From Campylorhamphus procurvoides (taxonomy: Eukaryota; Chordata; Aves; Passeriformes; Dendrocolaptidae), in the NCBI GenBank assembly GCA_013396655.1, contig WBMV01004887.1:935978-999977 (forward strand): a stretch of 64,000 bases of DNA, in the 5' to 3' direction. Position numbers and translations under genes: made by a program. Positions 53,401 to 64,000 of this stretch are shown piece by piece. Under the pieces are notes generated by a model that saw only the letters and a program-made list of their open reading frames with translations, was not told the DNA's origin and made no database searches. The first letter of the stretch is position 1. Every line of letters starts with the position of its first letter.

Positions 53401-53577
53401 CTGGAGACCTCTGCGTGCTTGGGCTCTGCCTGCAGACACAACCTCCCCTTTTCCAGGTGTGGTGCACTGACCCAAGGCTCTCTCATCCTGCAGGAGAAGG
53501 AGAAGAAGCCACTGAAGGAAGGGGTGCAGGACATGCTGGTGAAGCACCATCTCTTCAGCTGGGACATAGATGGGTGA
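35429..53577 (+). CDS. SGSM3: Small G protein signaling modulator 3 (21 coding exons, 753 aa)
   Basis: Also known as RUTBC3/CIP85. It is a cytosolic Rab GTPase-activating and adaptor protein linked to endosomal Rab5 control, connexin-43 turnover and merlin. CDS exons: 35429-35435, 36706-36791, 37958-38024, 39399-39607, 39750-39857, 40817-40960, 41346-41541, 41735-41880, 42819-43046, 43925-43979, 47382-47509, 47808-47963, 48499-48553, 48993-49042, 50252-50404, 50504-50574, 50908-50956, 51174-51259, 51617-51739, 53142-53202, 53494-53577. All phases close (human: 749 aa). Domains: TBC about 112-305, with arginine finger Arg166 (IEKDLLRT) and glutamine finger Gln203 (GYCQGTGM); SH3 about 487-541 ([15 protein letters not shown]...[17 protein letters not shown]); RUN about 560-740. 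The start ATG matches the human start ([18 protein letters not shown]). Both catalytic fingers are intact. Confidence 0.97.
39399..41880 (+). CDS. SGSM3: SGSM3 exons encoding the TBC RabGAP domain
   Basis: Five exons (39399-39607, 39750-39857, 40817-40960, 41346-41541, 41735-41880) carry [19 protein letters not shown], the Arg finger [33 protein letters not shown] and [14 protein letters not shown], the ordered TBC motifs. Compared with human, His replaces Asp in [11 protein letters not shown]. Confidence 0.95.
43980..47381 (+). other. Largest intron inside the SGSM3 coding region
   Basis: 3.4 kb, AT-rich (especially 46100-46700). No exon or repeat recognised. It separates the segment coding TSLLF from [11 protein letters not shown]. 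Confidence 0.55.
47808..49042 (+). CDS. SGSM3: SGSM3 exons encoding the SH3 domain
   Basis: Exons 47808-47963, 48499-48553 and 48993-49042 encode a basic run (NRRRRAK) and the SH3 fold: [38 protein letters not shown]. The Trp and the Pro of the ligand groove (WFPAKFV) are present. This domain is reported to bind connexin-43 in mammals. Confidence 0.95.
50252..53577 (+). CDS. SGSM3: SGSM3 exons encoding the RUN domain and C-terminus
   Basis: Seven exons (50252-50404 to 53494-53577) encode [19 protein letters not shown], the RUN core ([66 protein letters not shown]) and the conserved tail [14 protein letters not shown] before TGA. A lysine-rich insert [10 protein letters not shown] replaces the human KREAQQPLKEG-like stretch. 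Confidence 0.93.
51740..53141 (+). other. SGSM3 intron before the penultimate exon
   Basis: GC-rich 1.4-kb intron full of spurious open frames on both strands. No supported feature. Confidence 0.55.
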
Positions 53578-54700
53578 CCCCCGCCCCACCCCATGACGGG
53601 AAACCTTCTTGATGGCACACACTCCTCTCCCCCACCCCCGTCGTGTCTCACCCCCTACCCTCCCCCACCCCACCCACGTGTATCTGTGACAAAATCCCCC
53701 TCAGGGGGGCTGCCGGGCCACCTGGGACAGATGGCAGCAGTGCCGAGAGGCCAAGCTGCAGACCCAAGAGAGGTAATGGTCGAGGGTGATGCTGCAAAGG
53801 GACAAGTGTGTTCTGGCTACAAAAAACAAGTGCCCCTCCCAGCTTTCCGCATCTCTGCCGCACCCATCTTCTGCTTGCCTAAGCCCTGCCTCCCCACCAG
53901 TGCCTGGGGAGCAGCCTGGCTGGAGTGCCTTGTGCCCCGTGGGCCAGCAGCTGCGTGGGGGTGTGAGCGTGTCTGTGGCTGTGGGGAAGAGACAGCCCCT
54001 TGCGGGGTGGCTTTGATCCGTGAGAGCTGCAGCCACTGGCAGCTGGCACAGCAGATGCACGTGGAGTTGGACTGGTGAGAGACTCATTGCTGTACAGGAG
54101 CAGGGAGAGCACATGCCCTCCCCATGCCAGCCAAGGGCTCCCCTCTGCAGTGGGACACTTGGACAAGTTCCTTTGACCTGGAGCTGAGAAGCAGGAACTG
54201 GCATCAGCCTCATCCCACTTCCTGGCACTGGTGTATGGGATGTTGACAAGGGTTGCCCGAGTTTACCAGCCTGTTACCACTGTAACAGCTTTAGGGGACG
54301 GTCCTTGTCTCCTCTGCGAGCAGACAAAAACCACCTCTCCCCTAAACAAGTGTTTCATGCTGTCATTTTAGTCTCTAGTTGATTTTTACTGTTAACCAAA
54401 AAGCTGTAAATTTTCTCCAGGAACATATATATATTTTGGCACCGTTGTAGCTCAGGACAAAGTTTAGGTTGGAGCTGGCTCAGGGAGACTTAACTCATCC
54501 TCCTCGCCCTGCAGTGGCAGCGGGGATATGGGTCAGAAGTGGAGAATTGCTGCTTTGTGGTGGTGGCTCTGGATATGGAGTCTGTGACTTTCTACTGAAA
54601 GCGCTTGGCTGTGAGCACAAACTACTGATGGGATGACACTAGATTCTTACTTTCCTTTATTTGGTGGGTTTGTAAATAAAAACTGCATCTTGGGAGAGTG
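53578..54700 (+). other. SGSM3: SGSM3 3' UTR
   Basis: Sequence from the TGA to just past the AATAAA at 54675-54680. It has C-rich stretches near the stop codon and an AT-rich distal part with ATATATATATTTT near 54426. Open frames within it look like GC-content shadows. Confidence 0.75.
54671..54680 (+). terminator. SGSM3: SGSM3 poly(A) signal overlapping a Pumilio-type motif
   Basis: TGTAAATAAA contains AATAAA (54675-54680) and the Pumilio consensus TGTAAATA (54671-54678). A T/G-rich downstream element (GGGCTTGTCTTATTTTTTG) follows at 54704-54722. Confidence 0.75.
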
Positions 54701-55529
54701 CTGGGCTTGTCTTATTTTTTGACAGGGCCAGGACTCTAATTTTTCATTTCTGCCCTTTGACAGTGGTGACCCCATTTCTGCACTGGCTCCGGCCAGTGTC
54801 AAGCTGAGGTCTCTGCTCAAACTGCACTGGCCCTGAGGGTGCTCCTTGAATGAGAGCAGCCGCAAGGCCAGGCAGCAGCCAGGGCAGCAGCAGCCCTGCC
54901 TCATGGCTGTGCCACCAGCCCTCCCTGAAGTACAGCTCTATAGCACAGCCCCAGAAACATAAGAAATACTGACAACTAGGTGTTATAGGGACACTGCAGG
55001 AGGAGGGCCCTTGGGAAAGGGAGTGGGGCTGGCAGAAAGCAGGGCTGGGTAGAGGGGACAGCAGTGTTGTCTGTACAAGTGTGCCCAGAAAAAGCAGTTG
55101 TAGTCTCATCTACAAAGTGGGACAATAAGAAGGCACAGGCTCTTGGGAGAACTGTGTTTAGAAGCCCAAGCTTTTGGGAAGGCTGAATTTGCAGCATCTG
55201 TACTGATGTGAAAGTGAGTGTTTTCAAAGTAATTCCAGTTTGGCATGTGGCTGTTGAAGGGGCAGTGTCACCTCACTGCCAGCTGGGGTCCAGACCAGTC
55301 TCCTGGGCTGGAAGGAACTAAAAACTGCCCCTGCTTCTACTTCTGGTTGCAGGGTAGGTAATTTCCATACACTGAGGGAATCTCCCTGCAGCTGAGAAGA
55401 AGGATGCACCACCACTTAGGCTGCTTTTTACAGGTTTGAGAAAGACCCAGCAGGATCACCCACCCTTAGCTGGAAAAGGCAGAGTGGCCCCAAGCCCTCC
55501 CACCAGCATAGCAGAGAAGTTTTTGAGCA
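54701..55529. other. Spacer between convergent SGSM3 and MRTFA
   Basis: Tail-to-tail spacer with no recognised gene or repeat. The minus-strand AATAAA at 54657-54662 (TTTATT on the plus strand) lies inside the SGSM3 3' UTR, so overlapping 3' ends are possible. Confidence 0.45.
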
Positions 55530-58500
55530 CGTGGCTGTTTGGAATTTTTTTAATAAAATGGATTTTTTTTTCAAATATTTGTAACTGAAAAAATAATTCA
55601 ATTTAAAGATCGATTCTCTCCCCCATTAACTTGTCACTTTTATCCTTTTCCAGTTGAATACTCGCTCTGGATCTGATGCCCCAACACCATCCAGTTCTGA
55701 TGGTGCTGATCACCCCTCGCCGTTTGCTGCATAGTGGAAGAGGGAGAGTGCGTGCTAGTCAAATACACATTACAAACAAGTAGTGGTTACAGCAGAAAGA
55801 TTCAGGATTACATTCAAGGTAGAGGCAGAACATCAGACTTCGTTTTTCCCAGTGGGTGCAAAAATGTATGTCCAGGGGAATACTTCTTCCGACAAAGAAC
55901 TATTGAACTATTATTCAAACAAATAATAGTAAGAAAGCAGAGGACTGGGCAGGCCTGCTGTGGGCACTGTTTGGGGAAAAGACTTCCTAACATTTCCTGG
56001 GCTGAGGCACCGTCTCCCCCTCTGCCCACAGGCACAGGGTTATCCTGCTCTCCTGGCAGAAACCCCTTGTGCAGAGGGGCTCTGCCAGGTCAGCTGGGTT
56101 CCTCCAGAGATGAGGCTCATGGTTCTGTATCGTCTGGGCTCCTTGAGGCTCTTCAGCCCACCAGCCAATGCAAGTGTGTTGGGCAGAGTCAGGGTCACTA
56201 AATTCCTACAGTTTCACACCTGATGGTAGATGGCTAAAGGAGAAAGGGAGCACCCGTGAGCTCAGCCTTTCACCAGCAACCCCAGGGAAGAGGTAAATTG
56301 GTAACAGGCAGTGGCAGAGACGGGTACCTGGCCCAGGGAAGGGAACCAGGGCTGGGTCAGGCCAGGACTGCAGCTGGAGTGCTACCACCTTCCTCTAGGA
56401 TCTCATTGCACTTTGATACTTTCATTCTTTATTCACTGGTTGCAGCTTTTAATTACTTGTATGAAAGAAATCACAGAGCAGATTTCTGTGGGGGCTGCTG
56501 CAACTGTGGGCTAAAAGAACCTGATTTTGCTTGAGAGTTTAATAAACAGGCAGCCTCACTTTTTTCCCTTAGCATTTCAGAGATCCTCCCACCTCTGCCA
56601 TACTTTCCTCCTAAGAAACTCTTTGCCTCCTAAGAAACCTGGTCCCATAGCTGGGCAGCTGCCCTGGGGGAGCTGGCGGGAGCTCTGTAAGGCAATTACT
56701 AATGTACTCACTGCTCCCAGCAAGCACCGGGGCTGCACCAGGAGAGAATTTAGGGGGCCAGGGGAGTGAAGGGGGCATCCACCCATCTCTGTTATTCTGA
56801 TTTTTAGGATGTGACACTATAGCTTGAGCAATAGAAAGCCTGTGGGGAGCGGGGAGGGCAAGGCAGTGTTGTCCCCAACCCAGACACTGAGGGAGGCAGG
56901 TAAGAGGCTCTGACTTGCTTACATCTCACGGGGGAGAGGAGAGAGAAGAGGGCAGAAAGGAAGGAAGCTGCCAGCAGGCTCCCCCTGCAAATGATTAAGA
57001 AAGTGGCTCTCCATGCAGTGAACAAGCAGCCAGGGCTCAGGAAAGCAGGAGTTGCTCCCAGCTGCAAACAGGGATGACTCCAGCCAGCTGCCAGTTTGGT
57101 GGCTGAGGGAGAGGACATTGTGCAGGGCTGGGGGCTGGCATTCACCTGCTCCACCATGGAGCAGAGGTACCAGCACTCCTGTGGCATGGCCGCCCCTGAG
57201 AAGAGAGCCAGGTACCAAAGGTGCAGGGGAGCAGCATGTGGCTGCTCACAGCTACCCCTCCCCAGCAGGCAGCACTGCAGCCCAGCGTAGGGGAGAGGTG
57301 GGACAGCAACCTCAAGGAGATACTGAGAAGGATAGCAAGTTATCCTTTCATTGCCTGAGCAGGGTCAGTACCTCGGTCCACATGATTTCAGAAGCCGCAG
57401 CTTCCCTGGCCTGATTCAGCCAGAGCAGCCTGGACCCAGCTTAGGGCCAAAGCAGGGGTAGCAGTGCAGTGAGGCGGCCGCATGGGGCCCACCTAAGCCA
57501 TGTCCCACCTGCACAGTGTGGCTGTGAGTTACTACCAACACAGGAGTTTGAAAGTAACAGGAGTAACAGCACAAGAGTGAGCCACAGTCCTGCGTTTCCA
57601 ACACATCGTCACGGCTCTGGGGGCTTGGAGTGCTTGTCCAGTCAGCTGTTACCTCGAGGCACTGGCCTGGGGCCCTACAAGAACACAGGGCACCAGCTCA
57701 CAGTAAGCAGCCATTTACTTTCACCCTTTACCCCATGGGACAGGAGCAAAGGAAGAGCAGAGGTCACTGCTTAGTACTTGCTTTCAGGCTTGTGCTTCTA
57801 CCCAAAAAGGGGCCTGCACAGTTGTAGTACTGAGCCAGGACCTGTGCTATGCCACACAACACCCCTTTTGCAGTGCTACTTCCCTTTCCTTGCCTGCTGG
57901 GTCCGACTATCCATCTCCAGTTGTTTCTTTCCCCTGGGGCACCTGCTTCCGAGAGGCACCAACACAGCAAAGGCAGGAGACAGATTGCACATGGTCCCCA
58001 ATGATATGTTGCTTATTGCCAGTTGTGCCCCTTACCCGCTCCCCAGGGCACACAGGTGCTTTCCTGTCCCCAGCCCCTGCCACAGGCTGACTGCCCTGCT
58101 CACCCGGGGATGTCACAAGTGCCGTGGAAGCTGGGGGCAATGGGGTGTGACTGACAGCAGTTTTAACATATAAGGACCTGATTTTAGCACCTTAAAAAAT
58201 CTGGTTTGCAGCCCAAAGTGAGTGAAGCAAGCAAGGAGGCAGGCAGGCCTCTGCCAAGCTCAGCAATATTTGGGAAACCAGGTTAGACATTACCAGGTTG
58301 GTGGGGAACCCTGGTTCCCTTTGGCTACATTTAGAAAAGCTGCCTGTTCTGCCCAGCTCCTCACAGCCCTGTGACAGATCAGACCCTCCCCTGACAGATG
58401 GCAGGTGGTACCGAGGGCAGCCACTGCAGGCCCCCAGCCAGCCCTCCTGCCTTTGTGTCCAGCCCCAGAGGTAGAATCCCCTTCCACAACCATTAAAACC

Positions 58501-58945
58501 AACTGTGCTGGGGCAGCACAACCCCCTTTATCCACCAATCCCAGAAAGGCACCAAGTGCTGCTTCTGGAAACAGCTCAGGCCCAGTCATGCTCTGTGCCA
58601 TGTGAGGGAACTCTTTCCTGGCAGCAGCACACTGCCATCGCTGCTCCTGCCTGGAGGAAGAGGGGCTGCTGGCTCTGCTCTCACCCAGGCTGGGTCAGGC
58701 TGCATGGAATGGGCAGGAGGCCGCCAGCCCCACGGCTCCTGCAGCCTCTTCTCTCCCCTCCCAGCAAGCCATTCTCCCTGCCCTGGACTGGCCCACTGCC
58801 AGCTTCGTGCGGGAAGGACACCGCTAGGGGAGGAGTACAAATACTAGGAGCTCTTTTCTTTTTTCTTTTTTTTGGTTGACTGGCCTCTTCCCCCTGCATG
58901 CCTGTGCCCTCCCACTCCCATTCCCTTCAGTCTCTGCTCACAGAA
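55530..58945 (-). other. MRTFA: Probable MRTFA 3' UTR
   Basis: Non-coding sequence downstream of the MRTFA stop. Minus-strand poly(A) signals are ATTAAA at 55553-55548, next to a T/A-rich stretch that looks like a conserved 3' end (55550-55650), and proximal AATAAA at 56433-56428 and ATTAAA at 56453-56448. The UTR is either about 2.5 or 3.4 kb. The short plus-strand frames here have no recognisable product. Confidence 0.5.
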
Positions 58946-59445
58946 TTACAAGCAAGAATCCCAGTGCAGCTGCAGATCGTGTCCATCAAGGAAGTCTGTG
59001 GAAAAGAGGCTGGGAGCCGCAGTGCTCAGGGGAGCCAGGCTCATGACAGGCCCCCCTGGCAGCTCCAGCCAGTCCATGCTGTCCAGGTTACCCTCAGCCA
59101 GGTCCAGGGTTATGCCCCCAGATGGCTCGTGCGCAAAGTGCAATTCCGAGGTGTCCATAGGTGAAGGCGGGTGGTCCAGGATGGCCGAGCTGCTCAGCAT
59201 CTCACTGTGGAGGTCATCAATGAGGGACAGCGGCTCCGGCCCGTCGTGGCCTGCTGTCAGCAGGGGCAGGCCGGTGCTGCTCTCCAGGAAGTCCTCCAGC
59301 CGGCCCACGGGCACCGGCTGCCCCAGAGACACCGGCACCGCCAGCTCTGAGGAATGGTTGCTGCTGGGCGGTGGGGAGCAGGCTGGGGCCACCGGTGGTT
59401 CTTTCCCAGCTGGGGACGACTGATCCTTGAAGTCAGCAGAAATCT
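58946..59445 (-). CDS. MRTFA: MRTFA last coding exon (transactivation domain)
   Basis: It starts after acceptor CTTCTACAG with AG completing a split Glu (GEISADFK). It encodes acidic/hydrophobic activation motifs (LEDFLESSTG, PLSLIDDLHSEMLSS, MDTSELHF, DSMDWLEL, LFSTDFLD) and ends HWDSCL. The spacer between ISADFK and GRLEDFLE differs most from human. Confidence 0.95.
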
Positions 59446-62400
59446 CTGTAGAAGGACAGGCACGCCAGGTGAGGAAAAGCCTGGCTGAACACCAGAAGGA
59501 TCCCTCCCACTCACCAGGGTCACAGGGACCTCCCCACACTGAGCCAGCACTGACCACCAGCTGGGATAAGGAAACTCATCCCATGCTTTCCTTGCTATGG
59601 GGAGTTTTCAGCGCACCTCTGAGGAACTCAGTCTCTGTGCAGTATGTCAGAAGCCATGTGCCCAGGTCAGATGCAGCAGAGCCGCTGCGAATCACACAAT
59701 CATACTAATGCCTGGCTGGCATCTCCCTTGGTGCCTTAATGACTACGGCCCGTACAAAAAGCACTGGAAGGGACAGCGGAGAAAAGACTGAGGCCATGAC
59801 AGACTCTCCCCTCAGTGCTCTACAACCCTCAGGCTCAGACCCAGAAACTATGTGAAATGCTGGCTTGGTCTCCTTACCTCCACTTTCAATGAGGATATCA
59901 AACAGGTCATCCATCTGCTGGCTGGAACAGCCGTTCTCCTGGGGAGAGTGAGTGCAGGATTAGCTTCCTATTTACCAGGGGAGTTTCCACTAACAAGAAT
60001 GAGCACACACAGGCATGGCACTAGAGTCCCCCCAGGCTATTACTGGCTGGGAAAGTACAGTCAGCAATGGCAGTGAGTGGCTTGGATTTTTATCTGTGGT
60101 TTAGTCTGCCCTGAACCCTCCAGAAGGAACTCAACTAGGAAGCCGCAGTTGTGTCTCCGTTCTCTATCACTGGCCCACATCATGAAACTAAGCAGATTTA
60201 CAATGGCAGCTTTTCATCTGCTCTCCAAGGAAACCAGGGAGAACCAACTGCTCTCACCTGGGCCTTTGGCTGTTGCTTCATGGCCTCTTCATAGCCTGGT
60301 GGTGGCTCTTTCACTGGGACCGAGGGCACAGGAAGAGCAGGTGGAGGAGTTCCAAAAAGCGGCGTGTGCTGTTGCTGCTCCAGGTCCATCTGGGAGGGGG
60401 AAGGGGCAGCAGGAGAGCCGGGCTGCGATGAGGGCTGTTTAGAATGAAGGCAGGAGTGATCAGGGAAAAGTGCACATCAACTCCTGTCTCACAGCTATCA
60501 TCCCTCCCTTGGTGAGTGCTGCACAGGGGTCTGCACCGCTCTACTCCCAGCACTCTGCCTTCTTCCCTGGACTCTCTGCACTATGCCCTGCCTGCAGGGG
60601 AGGAAGACAGAGTTCCCCTTCAACTCACAGCTGGAAATCTCTTGCTGATTTTTCTGATGCTAAAGTTGCCACACCACAAACCACCAGCTCACCGCTCCTG
60701 TATGGGGAGAGCCTCATCTGTCCAAATGGGGGATTCCTATAGCACTTCGGAGAGAGAGGGCACTTCCCTCCTGCGTTCAGCTTACTCTGCACAGCATATC
60801 CAGGGCCTGTCTTTACCCACATCCCCCTGCAGTGCCTGCCTTGGGGACACAGTCCAGCCTCACTGGCAGCAAGCTTCTCAGCCCAGTGGTGGGTGGAGAG
60901 CACCACAGCCCTCAGCAGCACCAGAGCTCCAAAGGAAACCCCAAGTGTTGCAGGAAGTGGTGCTCATGACTCAGCTTTACCAGATGAATCAGCACACAAC
61001 TGCCCACAAGAAAAATTAAAATGAGGATCAGGCTTTTGCCTCTACAGCAGCTATGCATGACCCATACTGAAACTTGCTCCCTTGGAGCAGTGATCCTTGG
61101 GCAGCAGCTGAATGTCACTTCCAACACGTGTAAGTGTTGATGCCCTTCCCCATCCTGTTGTCCCTGGAAAGCTGTTCATCTGTTCTGTGATCCACAGGTA
61201 GAAGAGCTACCCCAGGCCCCAGCCAGCAGAGCTGGTCTGGGATCCACTCTCTTTCTGAGAGGGGCTGAAAAACATCACTGTGATGTGCTGGGAGGGTACC
61301 TTTTCTGACACACTGGCTGGGCCAGTTTTGCCAAAAGCATCAGTTTTTAGGGAGTGTTCATGGAAACCATTGGGGGAGAAAGGCTGCAGGTTTGGAAGTG
61401 CTGAGAAAGAAAATCTGGTGTGGGGCAGCTGCCCTGTGACCACCTGCAGACCTGGCTTCTGACTTTGCAGGGAGGCAAAAGGGACTCGGAGAGGTATCTC
61501 TGCACCACGCAGGCTAAGGGACTCTGAGGAAGAAAGGGTGCCTTCATTTACCTTCTGCACTTCCTCAAAGGTGTCAGAGCAAACCAAGGCACTGACCCTT
61601 TCTAAAGTAGGTGTCTCACTCTGACTACACTAAAAATGACTCCCATCTTCAAGTCCTTTCCAGGAACTGACTCAGAAGTGATCCTCCAAGCTCTAGAAGT
61701 TCTTCATAATCTTTCTGTATCTTATCTTAATTACACATTGGAGAGACAGCTGAGCAGGCTGGAAAGGGAGGAGATGCACACCAGATCCTCTTTACAGCCG
61801 TCACCTGGAGAAGGAGTGAAGCCAGAGGTGCTCTCTTTCCTGAAGCAGTCCTGCACTTCACAAAGAGGTGACTAACAGGCACACTCAGGGCACGGGAATG
61901 GAAATGACAACATGCTCAGCAGTGTCAGAGGGTAAAAGGTCACACCCCTTTTACCCCTCTGAGCTCATACAGCACCCTCTTTCCACGCAACAGCCCCCTT
62001 TTCAGTTCAGCCACACTCCTTCAGGCATAAGGGACACCTCTGTACACTCCGGCTGCCCACTCTGCCCTTCCATAGTTTTTAATCCACGGACGATCCTTGT
62101 TTAAAACACCTGCTGGTACCTGCCCCTGTGTTACAAAGCCGGGCAGCAGGCAAACACAACCAAGGGAGAAAGGGTGAGCAGGCAGAGCTACCTTAGACTG
62201 GCCCAGCCCCCTGGGCGGCTGCGGTGTGGGCTGCTGGGGGGAGCTGGCAGGAGGCTGGCACGGCGGCTGGCTGGGAGTGTGAGCGGGCGATGATTGTACT
62301 CTCTGAAAAGGAAAGGGTATCCGTAACAGCTTATTCCACAGACACGGCGCGGAGCAGGGCTTGTGTTTCTTAAAGGATTTATGGAGTTTGTTTTGCCTCA

Positions 62401-64000
62401 CTCTTTATTCTTTAGGATTCTGTCTCACTGAGCAGAGAAATCAGACTGGGGTGCAATTCAGAGTCCTAGAAGAAGATCAATACCAGTCTAAATCCCTGGG
62501 CTACCCATGACATGCCTCAAGGGCTGACAGACCAGACACAAGACCTGTGCCCTTCTGGAGCAGCCGCTGGAGTTCAGGTGAGACACCCTGGGGTATAAAG
62601 GGTGACAACGGATGCTGATATTTAGACAGCTGCCTGGCATCTCACCTGCCAGCAGCAAACATAGCCTGCTCAGTGCCTGTCCCTGATGGTACACACTGCC
62701 ACTTGCACTAGAGAAAGTGCAAGAAATGTACCAGCAGAGAATGAAAATCTTCTCTGATGTCATGGAAGATGCTGGGGTTTGACTTATGCTATAAAACCTG
62801 GGCATATTTATCCCTTCCTGGAAGAAACACTCGGAACACTTCTGTTAAGTGCTGAGCTCATGCCAGCAGGGGCATAGTAAATCACCTCTGATGAAAGACT
62901 CTGTTAACACTGAAATACTGACATGCATTAAAGCAAAGAGCAGCCAAAAACCAAATTGTCAGCTCCAAGGGTCTGATTTCAGCTCTTGGTAGATAAGGTG
63001 ACCCATCTATCACTGCAACTACAATCTCTACAGTAAAGGACAAGAAGTGAAATACACTCTGCTTATTTTACTACCACGGGCATAGTTGTTCTTTCAAAAC
63101 CTAGTGAACTGTGGCAGCAAACCCTGTCATCCAAGCCCGAGATCCTGCCTGACAAAAGGCAGAACCCTGTGTTTGGAAGAATGCTGAACAGCCTGTGATG
63201 CACACAGCCAATTGTGCATTGCTGTACACAGCTCATTGTCAAATTCTAGTCTTTTTGCTGAAGTTCTGCTTACACTGCTCTGTTTTACAAAGCCATCATC
63301 TACCAAGCCACCACAGTGAGTAACTCAGCCCTTTCAGTATTTACTGCACTGAATTTTCGCCCCATTAAGTCACCCTACTGTAACCTGAGCCGCAGGAGTG
63401 GGAAGAGCAAAGAGGACCCCAACCACCTGCAGGAGCGATGGGATCTGATCCTGGTGTACCTGCAAGGCCGGGCAGCTACTCCCTGACTTCCCATGGGGCG
63501 AGAGGCCCTGCCTCTCTGCGCTCTGCTTGGTCACGGTGAGGACGATGTGGGTCCCTGTGGAGTCGGTGATGAGGGCGGGGGGAGGGGAGCCCTTGATGAG
63601 GTCGCTCAGGGCGCTCCCTTGCTGGCCAAGGAAAAGCCGCGGGCTGTGGAACTGGCACGACGGCTCCGCCTCTGCGGCTGGCACCTCCTGCTTCACCGTC
63701 ACGGCTTTCTTTGGCACTGGGCTTGCGTCGGAAGTGTCCATTTGGCTAGTGGTTGGTGCAGGGCTGAATTGGTCTGTTTGGCCACTTGATTGCTTTGCAG
63801 ACTGGCAACTCAGGAGATCGTTTTCGCTCTTGACCTGGATGCCAAGTGCTCCTGGTTTGGAGGTGAGGGCTGCTCCTTCTCCTGTAGCCGCTGGGGCCAG
63901 TTGTGACTGCTGAGAGCGCTTCTCCTGCTCCAGCTGTAGCCTCAGCATCTCAACCAGCTGCTGCTTCTGTTTCAGCATTCGGGTCAGTTCCTCGATCTGC
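58946..64000 (-). CDS. MRTFA: Myocardin-related transcription factor A, C-terminal part (partial)
   Basis: Also called MKL1/MAL. It is a coactivator of serum response factor that moves from cytoplasm to nucleus when G-actin falls. In-window coding exons, minus strand, 5' to 3': 64000-63427 (continues off the window; donor uncertain), 62302-62192, 60434-60258, 59938-59878, 59445-58946 (stop TAA at 58948-58946). Phases close. The first exon enters in the leucine-zipper coiled coil (IEELTRMLKQKQQLVEML) and continues through Ser/Pro/Gln-rich sequence with ALITDSTGTHIVLTVTK. The last exons encode QMDDLFDILIESG, GRLEDFLESSTGLPLLT and the conserved end LDGHDLQLHWDSCL, the transactivation domain. RPEL, SRF-binding and SAP regions lie beyond the right edge. 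Confidence 0.95.
60435..62191 (-). other. MRTFA intron
   Basis: 1.76 kb between the exons at 62192-62302 and 60258-60434. No feature recognised. Confidence 0.55.
62192..62302 (-). CDS. MRTFA: MRTFA proline/glutamine-rich 37-codon exon
   Basis: A phase-0 symmetric exon (acceptor TTTTCAG, donor AAG|GTAGCT) encoding RVQSSPAHTPSQPPCQPP...QSK. Its 111-nt length allows in-frame skipping. I do not recall an equivalent block in the common human MRTFA isoform, where SGSPQQ runs straight into PSSQPGSP. Confidence 0.8.
62303..63426 (-). other. MRTFA intron upstream of the 37-codon exon
   Basis: About 1.1 kb. No feature recognised. Confidence 0.5.
63427..64000 (-). CDS. MRTFA: MRTFA leucine-zipper exon (partial at window edge)
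   Basis: It encodes the end of the coiled coil (LVEMLRLQLEQEKRSQQSQ), then low-complexity sequence with VTVKQEVPAAEAE, LFLGQQGSALSDLIKGSPPP and LITDSTGTHIVLTVTK. Two phase-0 donors are possible: CAG|GTACAC after 63460 and CAG|GTGGTT after 63427, 33 nt apart. The longer form is given. Confidence 0.85.

Noticed and set aside
53593..54249. Long overlapping frames in the SGSM3 3' UTR
   Set aside because: They follow the SGSM3 stop in GC-rich UTR on both strands and show no conserved motif.

Overview
The window is nuclear DNA of a bird. It holds three intron-rich vertebrate genes in the order and orientation ADSL (+), SGSM3 (+), MRTFA/MKL1 (-). This is the conserved amniote synteny that lies next to TNRC6B on human chromosome 22q13. 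Three 5'-truncated CR1 LINEs ending in the avian ATTCTRTG-type tail and a solo retroviral LTR support a bird. I cannot name the species.

Layout. 1-6720 is AT-rich and has no supported coding exon. By synteny it is probably the long 3' UTR of TNRC6B; it carries an old MIR/CORE-type SINE and ends in an AATAAA only 245 bases before the ADSL start codon. 6760-7640 is the ADSL CpG island, with a CTCF-like site, a Sp1 box and a 10-bp TCCCGC array. ADSL follows as 13 exons (6964-22997, 486 aa, every splice phase closes). 23.0-26.0 kb is intergenic, with a minus-oriented solo LTR and a CR1 next to an assembly gap. 26.0-26.7 kb is the SGSM3 CpG-island promoter and non-coding 5' region, damaged by Ns and by an exact 102-bp duplication bounded by Ns that is almost certainly an assembly error. 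A 9-kb first intron leads to SGSM3 (21 coding exons, 35429-53577, 753 aa; TBC, SH3 and RUN domains). SGSM3 and MRTFA converge tail to tail near 54.7-55.5 kb. MRTFA enters from the right on the minus strand; its last five coding exons (leucine zipper end and transactivation domain) lie at 58946-64000.

The genes do not form a pathway. ADSL is a purine-synthesis enzyme, SGSM3 a Rab GTPase-activating adaptor, and MRTFA an actin-regulated SRF coactivator. I found no novel operon-like or defence system. The points worth a second look are regulatory (CTCF-like sites, the phased TCCCGC array, a SINE-derived let-7 match), repetitive (a 65-bp minisatellite, the LTR) and assembly-related (the N-bounded duplication).
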